Positions 48,586 through 57,208 of a stretch of DNA of 64,000 nt are shown here, piece by piece. This DNA comes from Luteimonas sp. RC10 (GTDB lineage: Bacteria > Pseudomonadota > Gammaproteobacteria > Xanthomonadales > Xanthomonadaceae). Made by a program: the position numbers and the translations under genes. Under the pieces are notes generated by a model that saw nothing but the letters and a program-made list of their open reading frames with translations, did no database searches and was not told where the DNA came from. Each line of letters starts with the position of its first letter. The stretch's first letter is position 1. The stretch lies in assembly GCF_014192745.1 (NCBI RefSeq), contig NZ_JACHYJ010000002.1, positions 496,001 to 560,000 of the forward strand, given 5' to 3'.

Positions 48586-51354
48586 CTAGAGATCCATCGA
48601 CCATTCCATCTGCAACGAGCGTCCCAGCGCGTTGTAGAGCCCGCGGTCGTAGAACGGCCAGTTGCCATTGGTGCGGTCCAGCGGGGGCTTGCGGTTGGCG
48701 ATGTTGTTGACCGAGAACAGCACCCCGTAACGCTCGCCGAAGCGGTAGGAGACGCTGCCGTTGAATGTCGTCCACGGCCCGATGTCGCGGGCGCTGCCGG
48801 CTGCGTTCCAACTGCGCGCATTGCGCACGCCCCACAGCGTCGCGGCCAGCGGGCCGCGGTTCCAGGCGACGCTGGCGGTGGTGCGGTGCTGCAGCTCGTT
48901 GGAGTTGGCGCAACACAGCAGATCCTCGACCGGGTCGTCGGCCTGCGGCTGGCGGTCGTGGCTGAGCGTGCGGTAGTAGCCCAGATCGAAGTCGAAATCA
49001 CCGACGCTGCCCGCATTCCAGCGGTAGCGGGCCGCGGCCTGCACGCCGGTCTGGCGCTGTCGCGCCAGGTTGATGGGATAGGTGCGGACCTCGGCGACGC
49101 CGTTGGGGTCGACCGGATCGCTGTCCGGGCGTCGCTGGACCTGGCCGATCACGTCGCGACAGGTCGGCGAATCGATGTCGTAGCGGGTCTGCCCGTTCTC
49201 CGACACGCCCAGCCGGCAGTTGGCCTCCAGCTCCAGGATGTCGGCGATGCCCAGCAGTTCGACCTCGTCCTCGATCTCGATCGCGTTGTAATCGAGCGAC
49301 ATCGTCAGCGCGTTGCCTGGCGTCGACCACACCACGCCGTAGGTGAAGGTGCGCGCGGTGATATCGCGCAGGTCGCGGTTGCCCTGCCCCAGATGCCGGG
49401 TGGACTGGTCGGCCTGCGGGCAGGCGTCGTAGTCGTCGACGCCGTAGCCCGCCTGCCGGCAGCGGTACTCGTCGGTGGTCGTGGTGAACCCGCTGGTCTC
49501 CGACGCGTAGAGGTAGAACATGTCCGGCGAACGGAATGCGGTGGCGTAGCTGCCGCGCAGCAGCAGGGTGTCGAACGGACGGAACTCCAGGCCGGCTTTC
49601 CAGGTTGGCTTGCCGTTGCCGCCGCCACCATCGAGCGCGTACTTGTCGTAGCGCCCCGACAGGTTGATGTCGAAATTGCCGGTCACCGGCACCTGGAACT
49701 CGACGCCGGCCGCGTAGAGGTCGCGCTCGCCACGGGCGATCGTGCCGCCGCCTGCGTTACGGAACAGGTCGCGCGCATCGGCCGATTGCGAACGGTTGGA
49801 GAAGCGTTCGCGCTGGCCCTGCACGATTGCCGCAAAGCCCACGGGCCCGGCGGGCAGCGTGAACAGCTCGGCATGGGTGAGCAGCGCCGTACCGCCCTGG
49901 TTCCAGGCGGTGGACTTGGCGCGATTGATGGCGCTCCAGGCGTCGTACTGCTCGGGTGTGATCGGCCGATACAGCGCCGCCTCGTCGGGGGCATGGATCG
50001 GATACCCGGCGGCGTCCACTCCCAGCTTCGGCCCGAGGTAGTGGTCGTCGACGCCGTTGCGTGCGAGGAAATCCGTGGCCTTGCGGATGGCCCCGGTGCC
50101 CGAGCGGTTGAGATATACGTCGTAGTCGAAACCGCTGTCACCCAGCGTGCCGCGCACGCCGGCCGCGACGTTGTAGCTGCGGGTGTAGACGCGCTGGTCC
50201 TTGGCATGCAGCCCCACTTCCTCGGGCGCGAAGATGCGCTGCCACTGCTCGTAGCGGCCGGTGGTCTGGTTGTAGAAACTCTGGTTCCACGACGGGCTGC
50301 CGCCGGTGTAGGTCGGCCGGCTGTAGCTGAGCAGCACATCGGTATAGAACTCGGCGTGCTCGCCGAGCGCCCGGCGCAGGAACAGGCTGCCGCTGGCGCT
50401 CTCCGATTCGCTGAGCAGCGAAGCGGTGCCGACATTGCGCAGGCTGCCGCAGTAGCGGCCGCCTCCGTCGATGTCGCGCAGCGCGTACTCGGTGCTGCCG
50501 CCGTAGAGATACGACAGCGGCGCGCAGGTCGCCGCGCCGGGGTCGATGTAGCCCGTCGCACCGACGGTCAGGTCCTGGCGCAGAAACGTGCGCGCCGGAT
50601 CGACCGGACCGGTCGGATTGTCGGCAGCGCTGTCGGTGGCATCGCGCTCGAAGGCGTAGATCGGTTTCTGCGTTTCGTACTGCAGGCCGTAGCTGATATC
50701 CCAGCCCGCGAACGCATGGCCGGCGCTGAACTGCAGTCGGTGGTTTTCGCCGCCGCCGTCGCTGTAGTCGCCGACGCGGTAGCGCGCATGCGCGCCCTCG
50801 ATGCGGTCCTTGAGCACGATGTTGACCACGCCGGCGATCGCGGCCGAGCCGTAGACCGACGATTGTCCACCGGTCAGCACATCGACCCGCTCGACCATGC
50901 CCATCGGGATGTTGGCGATATCGACGATGCTGGTGTTGCCGTTGTAGCCCAGCGGGTAGCTGTTGACGGGCCGGCCGTTGATCAGCGTGAGCGTGTAGCT
51001 CGGCGACAGGCCGAACAGGCTCACGGTCTTGGCGCCGGGCGTGTAGGTCCCAGTGCTCTGCGCGTCCTGGACGGGCCCACTGGACTGCGGCAACGCGCGC
51101 AACGCGTCGAAGAGGTTGGTGAAGCCCTGCTGCTCCATCTGCTCGGCGGTGATCGTGGTGACTGGCGACGGCCCTTCGATCTGCGCACGTGGAATCAGCG
51201 AGCCGGTGACCCGGATCGCATCGATGTCGGTAGGTTGGCCGGTGGGCCGGGCGGCCTCCGGTGGTTCGGCAGGCGACGGTGCAGGCGTTTGTGCGGACAC
51301 GGTGCCCGGCACCAGGGCCACGGCGATCAACATCGACAAGGGACGGCTGCGCAT
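48586..51354 (-). CDS. TonB-dependent outer-membrane receptor
   Basis: A 922-residue receptor that would import a large ligand, probably an oligosaccharide, across the outer membrane. It has a signal peptide (MRSRPLSMLIAVALVPGTVSA), a Pro-rich linker, a TonB-box-like DIDAIRVTGS near residue 45, a plug domain (about 55-170; ITAEQMEQQGFTNLFDALRALP, VERVDVLTGGQSSVYGSAAIAGVVNIVLK) and a 22-strand barrel. The last residues are WSMDL rather than the usual aromatic end. It diverges from lacI across a 359-bp gap with operator-like sites, which suggests it belongs to the mannosidase locus; the ligand is inferred, not shown. Confidence 0.88.
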   Translation of the reverse strand: MRSRPLSMLIAVALVPGTVSAQTPAPSPAEPPEAARPTGQPTDIDAIRVTGSLIPRAQIEGPSPVTTITAEQMEQQGFTNLFDALRALPQSSGPVQDAQSTGTYTPGAKTVSLFGLSPSYTLTLINGRPVNSYPLGYNGNTSIVDIANIPMGMVERVDVLTGGQSSVYGSAAIAGVVNIVLKDRIEGAHARYRVGDYSDGGGENHRLQFSAGHAFAGWDISYGLQYETQKPIYAFERDATDSAADNPTGPVDPARTFLRQDLTVGATGYIDPGAATCAPLSYLYGGSTEYALRDIDGGGRYCGSLRNVGTASLLSESESASGSLFLRRALGEHAEFYTDVLLSYSRPTYTGGSPSWNQSFYNQTTGRYEQWQRIFAPEEVGLHAKDQRVYTRSYNVAAGVRGTLGDSGFDYDVYLNRSGTGAIRKATDFLARNGVDDHYLGPKLGVDAAGYPIHAPDEAALYRPITPEQYDAWSAINRAKSTAWNQGGTALLTHAELFTLPAGPVGFAAIVQGQRERFSNRSQSADARDLFRNAGGGTIARGERDLYAAGVEFQVPVTGNFDINLSGRYDKYALDGGGGNGKPTWKAGLEFRPFDTLLLRGSYATAFRSPDMFYLYASETSGFTTTTDEYRCRQAGYGVDDYDACPQADQSTRHLGQGNRDLRDITARTFTYGVVWSTPGNALTMSLDYNAIEIEDEVELLGIADILELEANCRLGVSENGQTRYDIDSPTCRDVIGQVQRRPDSDPVDPNGVAEVRTYPINLARQRQTGVQAAARYRWNAGSVGDFDFDLGYYRTLSHDRQPQADDPVEDLLCCANSNELQHRTTASVAWNRGPLAATLWGVRNARSWNAAGSARDIGPWTTFNGSVSYRFGERYGVLFSVNNIANRKPPLDRTNGNWPFYDRGLYNALGRSLQMEWSMDL

Positions 51355-51470
51355 CTGATCTCTCCCATCAGGACGTGAGGCACGGCCGGCGTGCGCGCCG
51401 GCGTGTCGTGGCACCGCGGTGCCGGATCGTTCGCATGTCGCCATGCCCTCGCCGCCGAAAAACACCGGCA

Positions 51471-51482
51471 GCGAACGCTTGG
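51471..51482 (-). promoter_or_regulatory. LacI-type operator candidate A
   Basis: The minus strand reads CCAAGCGTTCGC, sharing CCAAGCGTT with candidate C and centred on CG as in LacI/GalR operators. It lies nearest the receptor gene. Confidence 0.35.
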
Positions 51483-51523
51483 CCGGACGAAGTCGCCCCC
51501 TCGGCAACGTCCTGCCGATCGAT

Positions 51524-51535
51524 TTAATCGTTTCA
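51524..51535 (+). promoter_or_regulatory. LacI-type operator candidate B
   Basis: TTAATCGTTTCA is an imperfect palindrome centred on CG, inside the most A/T-rich part of the gap where the receptor promoter is expected. Confidence 0.35.
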
Positions 51536-51660
51536 AATAAGAGTGTCACGCTGCACTGCGGCACGCATGTTCTCGGCTTGAGGCACGCAAACGCCAAGCG
51601 ACAGCAGACACCGCGCGCTCGGAAGACGCCGGTTTCGAACACTTGCTGCAATGCGGTTTG

Positions 51661-51672
51661 CCAAGCGTTTGG
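51661..51672 (+). promoter_or_regulatory. LacI-type operator candidate C
   Basis: CCAAGCGTTTGG is an almost perfect 12-bp palindrome with the central CG typical of LacI/GalR sites, 42 bp before the lacI start; GATACA (51688-51693) downstream could be a -10. Repression of lacI itself is likely. Confidence 0.5.
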
Positions 51673-51713
51673 ATTTTCTGCAGGATCGATACACCTCTTA
51701 AAACGATCCAGCC

Positions 51714-52808
51714 ATGACCCGATCCGAAACGCGTCGACGGGTGACCCTGGCCGACATCGCGCGCGCCTGCGGCGTGTCGCCGGCGACTGTCTCCCTGGTG
51801 CTCAGCGGCAGTCCGGTGGTGGCGGCCCGGACCCGGCAACGGGTCGAAGCGGAGATCCGCCGCCAGGGCTACGTCTACAACCGCAGCGCGGCGAATCTGC
51901 GCCGGAAGATCTCCACCAGTGTCGCCCTGGTCGTCAACGACCTGTCAAACCCCTTCGTCGCGGAATTCGCCGCCGGCGTGGACGAAGCGCTGGCGGGTGC
52001 CGGTTGCGTGATGTTGCTCGGCAGCAGTGGAGAATCGGTCGAGCGCCAGCGCGCGGTGCTGGCGTCGCTGATCGAGCATGGCCCTGCCGGTGTCATCCTG
52101 ACGCCTGCAGACGGCACGCGCGCCGACGACCTGCGACCGGTCGTCGGCCTGCACACCCCTTTGCTGTTGTTCAACCGCGAGGTCGCCGACGGCGACTGGG
52201 ACTATCTGGGCGCCGACAACGCAACCGGTGCGCGGCTGGCAACCGAGCACCTGCTGGCACAGGGCCACCGGCGCATCGCGTTCTTTGGCGGCAGCCGCAC
52301 ATCGAGTTCGTTCCGCCAGCGCACCGACGGCTACCGCGCCGCACTGGCCGAGGCCGGCGTCACGCTCGAACCGCAGTGGATCGTCGAGTGCCCGCCGACG
52401 CGGATCGCGGCGAGCCTGGCGACCGCGGCGCTGTTCGCGCGCGATCCGGCGCCGACCGCCGTGGTGGCCTACAACGACGGTGTGGCCTTCGGCCTGATGA
52501 TGGGCCTGCGTGCGCGCAATATCGCACCAGGCCGTGACTTCGCGATCACTGGCTTCGACGATACGCCCGAGGCCTGTGCCCAGGTGCCGACGCTGACGAC
52601 ACTGGCCACCGGCCCACGCGCGCTCGGACGTCAGGCGGTGGACATCGTGCTCGAGCGCGGGCGCGCACCCGATGCGCCGCGACGCACGACGATCGCGCCG
52701 GTGCATCTGGTCGAGCGCGCCAGTTCGCTGACCTACGCGCATGCGCCAGGCGAACAACACGCCGGCACGGCGCGCCCTCGCGCACGCGGTCGGAGCGCCC
52801 CGGCATGA
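51714..52808 (+). CDS. LacI family transcriptional regulator
   Basis: A 364-residue sugar-responsive repressor. The N-terminal helix-turn-helix VTLADIARACGVSPATVSLVLSG (residues 9-31) and hinge (YVYNRSAANLRRKIS) are followed by a periplasmic-binding-like sensor domain (about 65-340; DLSNPFVAEFAAGVDEAL, HLLAQGHRRIAFFGG, ITGFDDTPEACAQVPTLTT). The effector is unknown; its place in front of a mannosidase suggests mannose or a mannoside. Its TGA overlaps the ATG of the GH92 gene (ATGA), so repressor and enzyme come from one transcript. Confidence 0.92.
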   Translation: MTRSETRRRVTLADIARACGVSPATVSLVLSGSPVVAARTRQRVEAEIRRQGYVYNRSAANLRRKISTSVALVVNDLSNPFVAEFAAGVDEALAGAGCVMLLGSSGESVERQRAVLASLIEHGPAGVILTPADGTRADDLRPVVGLHTPLLLFNREVADGDWDYLGADNATGARLATEHLLAQGHRRIAFFGGSRTSSSFRQRTDGYRAALAEAGVTLEPQWIVECPPTRIAASLATAALFARDPAPTAVVAYNDGVAFGLMMGLRARNIAPGRDFAITGFDDTPEACAQVPTLTTLATGPRALGRQAVDIVLERGRAPDAPRRTTIAPVHLVERASSLTYAHAPGEQHAGTARPRARGRSAPA

Positions 52809-55800
52809 CCCGACAGCTCTCGACGCGCACACTGCTGGCGTGCGCCCTCGCCGCCGCGTTCGCGCTCCCCGCGCAGGCGCACGACGCGCCCGGATTCACC
52901 AGCTCGTTCGAAACCGGAGACCCCGGGCCGACGACGGAGGCGGCCGGCGCACTCGCGGTGCGCGTGGGCGACGGTCCCCAGGCCCCTTATGCCGCGCGGG
53001 CCGGCGCCGGCTACAGCGGTCTGCGGGCATTGCGCTACGAGGCCGCCGCACCTGGTCGTCAGCGGCTGTTCGACGTGGATATCGCCGTCGAGCCCAACAC
53101 CGAGCTGTCGTGGCTAGTGCTGCCGGAGATCGTCGACGGCGATACGGACGCATCGACCTGGGTCTCGCTGGATCTGCGGTTCGACGATGGCAGCCGGCTG
53201 TCGACTCGCGATGCGCGCGACCAGCACGGTGTTCGGGTCGGCGCCGGTGCACAGGGCGCATCGAAGTCGCTGTATCCGCAGCAGTGGGCGCGCAAGGCGG
53301 TGCGCCTGGGCGATGTGACCGGATTGCGCGGCCGGCGCGTGGTCGCAATCGAGCTCGATGTGCAACCGCCGGGCGGCGGTGTCGCGCGTGGCTGGATCGA
53401 CGATATCGCGCTGGCACAGGTACCGCGGCAGACGCGGGCGCACCCCAGCGACTGGGTGTTGACCACGCGCGGCACCCAGTCCAACGGCCGGTTCTCGCGC
53501 GGCAACAACTTCCCGGCAACCGCGGTCCCGCACGGCTTCAATTTCTGGACGCCTGTGACCGATGCGGGCGTATTGAACTGGCTCTATCGCTGGAACGAGC
53601 AGAACGACGCGGCCAACCGGCCGCGCCTGCAGGCGCTGGCGCTCAGCCATCAGACCAGCCCCTGGATGGGCGACCGCCAGACCTTCCAGTTCATGCCCTC
53701 GCGCGATCGCGGCGTGCCCGAAGCGGACCGCCAGGCGCGTGCGCTGGCGTTCGACCGCAAGACCGAGATCGCGCGGCCGCACCTGTATCAGCTGCGCTTC
53801 GACAACGGCATCGAGGTGGCCCTGGCGCCGACCGACCACGCGGCGGTGTTCGAGTTCGCCTTTCCCGGCGACGGCGATGCGAATCTGCTCTTCGACAACG
53901 TCGATGCGCGTGGCGGGCTGCAACTCGATGCCGCGACCGGGACCCTGACCGGCTATACCGATGTGCGCAGCGGCCTGTCCACCGGCGCGACGCGCATGTT
54001 CGTGGTCGCCCGCTTCGATACGCCCTGGCGCGACAGCGGCACCCTCGATACCGGCCGGCCGACCGGCTACGTCAAGTTCGACGTCAACGGCGCGCGCACC
54101 GTGCGCATGCACGTCGCGACCTCGCTGATTTCGGTCGAACAGGCCTGGCACAACCTGGACCTGGAGATGGACGAGGGCGACACCGTCGCCAACGTATCGG
54201 AGCGTGCCCGTGCACGATGGGACGCATTGCTCGGCCGTTTCGAGGTCGAAGGCGCCAGCGACGACCAGCGCACGACGCTCTACTCCAATCTGTATCGGCT
54301 GTTCCTGTATCCCAACAGCGGCGCAGAGAATGCCGGCAGCGCGACGCAGCCCGACTGGCGCTACGCCAGCCAGATGAGCAGCGCCGACGACAATGCCGAG
54401 GGCAACGCCCGGCGCACCTTCGCCCCGGTGCGCGACGGCCGCATCGTGATCAACAACGGGCTGTGGGACACCTTCCGCACCGCATGGCCGGCCTACGCGC
54501 TGTTCGCGGCCGACAACGCCGGCGTGCTCGTCGATGGCTTTCTCGAACAGTACCGCGCCGGCGGCTGGCTGGCGCGCTGGTCCTCGCCCGGCTACGCCGA
54601 CCTGATGGTCGGCACCAGCACCGATGTCGCCTTCGCCGATGCCTGGCGCAAGGGCGTGACCGCTTTCGATCCGGTGCTGGCCTACGAGGCCGCGCTCAAG
54701 AACGCGACCGTGGTCCCGCCCAGCCGTCACGTCGGCCGCAAGGGCATGGCCGAGGCGACCTTCCGCGGCTACGCCGATACCCGCGTGCCCGAGGGCATGT
54801 CGTGGACGATGGAGGGTGCGCTCAACGACTTCGGCATCGCCGGCATGGCGCAGGCGCTGGCCGAACACGCCGATACGCCGCAGGCCCGCCGCTACGATGA
54901 GGAAGCCGAGTACTTCCGCTATCGCGCGGCGGCCTATGCGCACCTGTTCGACCGGCAGGCCGGGTTCTTCCAGGGCCGCGATGCCGGCGGTGCCTGGCGC
55001 GTGCCATCGGCGCAGTACGACCCGCGCGTCTGGGGCCACGACTACACCGAGTCCAACGGCTGGACGTTCGCGTTCACAGCGCCGCACGACGGCAACGGCC
55101 TGGCCGCGCTCTACGGCGGCCGCAAGGCCCTGGCAGCGAAGCTCGACGCGTTCTTCGCCACGCCCGAGACGGCGGACCCGACGCTGGTTGGTTCCTACGG
55201 CGGCGTGATCCACGAAATGACCGAGGCGCGCGATGTGCGCCTGGGCATGTATGCGCACAGCAACCAGCCCGCGCACCACATTCCGTGGATGTACCTCTAT
55301 GCCGGGCAGCCGTGGAAGACCCAGCGCATCGTGCGCGAAGTGCTTTCGCGGCTGTATCTGGGCAGCGAGATCGGCCAGGGTTATCCGGGAGACGAGGACA
55401 ACGGCGAGATGTCGGCCTGGTATCTGTTCGCCTCGCTCGGCCTGTACCCGCTGCGCATGGGCGCGCCCGAGTATGTGATCGGTTCGCCGCTGTTCGACCG
55501 CGCCCGCGTGCAACTGGGCGAAGGCCGGACGCTGGAGGTCCGCGCGATCGACAACGCGCCGGACCATGTCTACGTGCAATCGCTGACCGTCAACGGCCGG
55601 CCCTGGCGCCGCACGTGGATCCCGCATGAGGTCATCGCGGCCGGCGCCACGCTGGAATTCCGCATGGGGCCCGAGCCCTCGACCTGGGGCAGCCGGCCGG
55701 AAGACGCGCCGCCCTCGCTGACGCCGGATGGCCAAGCACCGACGACGCTGGCCGACCTGGCAGTCGCGGACGCGCGCGCCACGGTGGCCGGCGACGAGGC

Positions 55801-56164
55801 AGCGGGTCTGATCGACGACGATGCCACCAGCGGCCTTTGGCTGCGTGGCGACGACACCGCGGTCGAGATCGCGTTGCCGCAGCCCGGCCGCGCGCACTTC
55901 TACACGCTGACCTCGGGCGAACGCACGATCCAAGGCGCCGACTGGACGCTCGAAGGACGTCGCGGCGACGGCCCGTGGCGCACGATCGACACCCGCCGGG
56001 GCCAGACCTTCGCGTGGGCGCGCCAGACGCGTCCGTTCCGCATCGGCGCGCCGGGCGACTTCGACACCTATCGCGTGCGCTTCTCGGCACCCGGCCGCCT
56101 GCAGTTGGCGGAACTCGAACTGCTCGCCCCCTTCACCCCCGTCACGCTGGAGACCCGCCGATGA
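52805..56164 (+). CDS. GH92 family alpha-mannosidase, secreted
   Basis: A 1119-residue exported glycosidase, most likely a calcium-dependent inverting exo-alpha-mannosidase acting on alpha-1,2-type linkages of N-glycans or mannans. Order: signal peptide (to PAQA, about 25), an N-terminal beta-sandwich (about 30-195, FDVDIAVEPNTELSWLVLPE), the GH92 N- and catalytic domains (about 210-975) with ISVEQAWHNL, ARWSSPGYADLMVG, the probable catalytic acid Glu749 (YTESNGW) and catalytic base Asp863/Asp865 (YPGDEDNGEMSAWY), then a discoidin-like C-terminal module (about 985-1110). The spacing of Glu and Asp matches characterised Bacteroides GH92 enzymes. The start overlaps lacI and the stop overlaps the next gene. 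Confidence 0.92.
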   Translation: MTRQLSTRTLLACALAAAFALPAQAHDAPGFTSSFETGDPGPTTEAAGALAVRVGDGPQAPYAARAGAGYSGLRALRYEAAAPGRQRLFDVDIAVEPNTELSWLVLPEIVDGDTDASTWVSLDLRFDDGSRLSTRDARDQHGVRVGAGAQGASKSLYPQQWARKAVRLGDVTGLRGRRVVAIELDVQPPGGGVARGWIDDIALAQVPRQTRAHPSDWVLTTRGTQSNGRFSRGNNFPATAVPHGFNFWTPVTDAGVLNWLYRWNEQNDAANRPRLQALALSHQTSPWMGDRQTFQFMPSRDRGVPEADRQARALAFDRKTEIARPHLYQLRFDNGIEVALAPTDHAAVFEFAFPGDGDANLLFDNVDARGGLQLDAATGTLTGYTDVRSGLSTGATRMFVVARFDTPWRDSGTLDTGRPTGYVKFDVNGARTVRMHVATSLISVEQAWHNLDLEMDEGDTVANVSERARARWDALLGRFEVEGASDDQRTTLYSNLYRLFLYPNSGAENAGSATQPDWRYASQMSSADDNAEGNARRTFAPVRDGRIVINNGLWDTFRTAWPAYALFAADNAGVLVDGFLEQYRAGGWLARWSSPGYADLMVGTSTDVAFADAWRKGVTAFDPVLAYEAALKNATVVPPSRHVGRKGMAEATFRGYADTRVPEGMSWTMEGALNDFGIAGMAQALAEHADTPQARRYDEEAEYFRYRAAAYAHLFDRQAGFFQGRDAGGAWRVPSAQYDPRVWGHDYTESNGWTFAFTAPHDGNGLAALYGGRKALAAKLDAFFATPETADPTLVGSYGGVIHEMTEARDVRLGMYAHSNQPAHHIPWMYLYAGQPWKTQRIVREVLSRLYLGSEIGQGYPGDEDNGEMSAWYLFASLGLYPLRMGAPEYVIGSPLFDRARVQLGEGRTLEVRAIDNAPDHVYVQSLTVNGRPWRRTWIPHEVIAAGATLEFRMGPEPSTWGSRPEDAPPSLTPDGQAPTTLADLAVADARATVAGDEAAGLIDDDATSGLWLRGDDTAVEIALPQPGRAHFYTLTSGERTIQGADWTLEGRRGDGPWRTIDTRRGQTFAWARQTRPFRIGAPGDFDTYRVRFSAPGRLQLAELELLAPFTPVTLETRR

Positions 56165-56859
56165 CCCGCCTTGCCCGTCTGCTGCCGCTGCTGTGCCTGC
56201 TGCCGCTCGCCACCGCTGCGGCGACGGAGACCACGATCGAGCGCGACGGCGTGACGCTCGTCTACCGCGACGCGACCGATGCGCTCGATGCCGGTATGCG
56301 CGAGCGCATCGTCGAGACCTTCTTCTCGACCTACGCGCGTCAGCGCGCGGACTTCAACCCCGCTGCGGCTAACGCCGTCGACATCGTCATCGACCCCGAC
56401 TACGACGGCGTCGCCTTCGTCGACAACAAGGGTCAGGCGACGATGACGATCAACCCGGCCTGGCTCGTCGAGCGCCCTGGCGATGTCGACCTGGTGACCC
56501 ACGAGGCCATGCACATCGTCCAGGCCTATCCCGGCTATGGCGACGGCGCGCCGGTGTGGCTGACCGAAGGGATCGCCGACTACGCCCGCGACCGCTACGG
56601 GCTCGACAACGCCGCCAGTGGCTGGGCCCTGCCCGAAGCCGTCGCCGACGACCACCGGTACGACACTGGCTACCGGGTCAGCGGCGCGTTCCTCAAGTGG
56701 GCCGATACGGCGCACCCCGGCCTGGTGCGCAAGCTCGATGCCGCGCTTCGGGCGGGGGCCTACACACCGGAGACCTGGGCTGCGTTGACTGGCGAGACGG
56801 TCGAAGCGACTTGGGCCCGCTATGCGCAGGCGCGTACCGGCGGGCAGAAGGGGCCGTAG
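56161..56859 (+). CDS. Basic secretory protein family metallopeptidase
   Basis: A 232-residue exported protein of the BSP family (plant basic secretory protein fold), a predicted zinc peptidase. It has a signal peptide (about 1-20, LARLLPLLCLLPLATAAA), the zinc motif HEAMH at residues 114-118 followed by IVQAYPGYG, and a downstream WLTEGIADYARDRYG with Glu136 as likely third ligand. The ATG overlaps the GH92 stop (ATGA), so it is translated with the mannosidase; together they suggest attack on glycoproteins. Confidence 0.88.
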   Translation: MTRLARLLPLLCLLPLATAAATETTIERDGVTLVYRDATDALDAGMRERIVETFFSTYARQRADFNPAAANAVDIVIDPDYDGVAFVDNKGQATMTINPAWLVERPGDVDLVTHEAMHIVQAYPGYGDGAPVWLTEGIADYARDRYGLDNAASGWALPEAVADDHRYDTGYRVSGAFLKWADTAHPGLVRKLDAALRAGAYTPETWAALTGETVEATWARYAQARTGGQKGP

Positions 56860-56931
56860 TCACCCGCGCCCTACAGGCATCCGACGATTCGAGATCGGCG
56901 CGCGACGGTGCCTCGCCCTGATTTGCAGAAT

Positions 56932-56959
56932 GATGCGTGATGCGCGATGCTTGATGCAG
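56932..56959 (+). repeat. 7-bp tandem repeat, four copies
   Basis: GATGCGT, GATGCGC, GATGCTT and GATGCAG follow each other without gaps, ending 18 bp before the antitoxin start. The fixed core is GATGC. Confidence 0.75.
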
Positions 56960-56977
56960 TTCCTCTGGAGTCCCCGC

Positions 56978-57208
56978 ATGCGCACGACGCTTTCGCTCGA
57001 CGACGATGTCCTCGCCGCGGCCCGCGCGTTGGCCCAGGCGCAAGGCCGCAGCCTCGGTGAGGTGGTGTCCGACTTGGTCCGCAAGGGCCTGACGCCGACC
57101 ACGCCGCCACCGCGTTACCGCAATGGGATTGCGCTGCTGCCGGTCCGACCCGGCGCCGAGCGGGCGACGCTCGAGCTGGTCAACCGACTGCGCGACGAGG
57201 CCCCGTGA
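56978..57208 (+). CDS. VapB-like antitoxin
   Basis: A 76-residue protein with an N-terminal ribbon-helix-helix segment (MRTTLSLDDDVLAAARALAQAQGRSLGEVVSDLV), typical of antitoxins that bind their own promoter, and a basic/Pro-rich C-terminus that would wrap the toxin. GGAG at 56967-56970 supports the ATG at 56978. It shares a GTGA overlap with the toxin gene. Confidence 0.85.
   Translation: MRTTLSLDDDVLAAARALAQAQGRSLGEVVSDLVRKGLTPTTPPPRYRNGIALLPVRPGAERATLELVNRLRDEAP

Larger units (their letters stand above)
51355..51713. other. 359-bp divergent regulatory region (receptor / lacI)
   Basis: No gene is supported. It is visibly more A/T-rich than its flanks around 51520-51545 and 51650-51700 and holds at least three CG-centred operator-like palindromes, listed separately. 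This is where control of both transcription units should lie. Confidence 0.7.

Noticed and set aside
48586..56859. Bacteroidetes-type polysaccharide utilisation locus
   Set aside because: There is no SusD-like lipoprotein or hybrid two-component regulator. The layout is the proteobacterial receptor plus LacI type.
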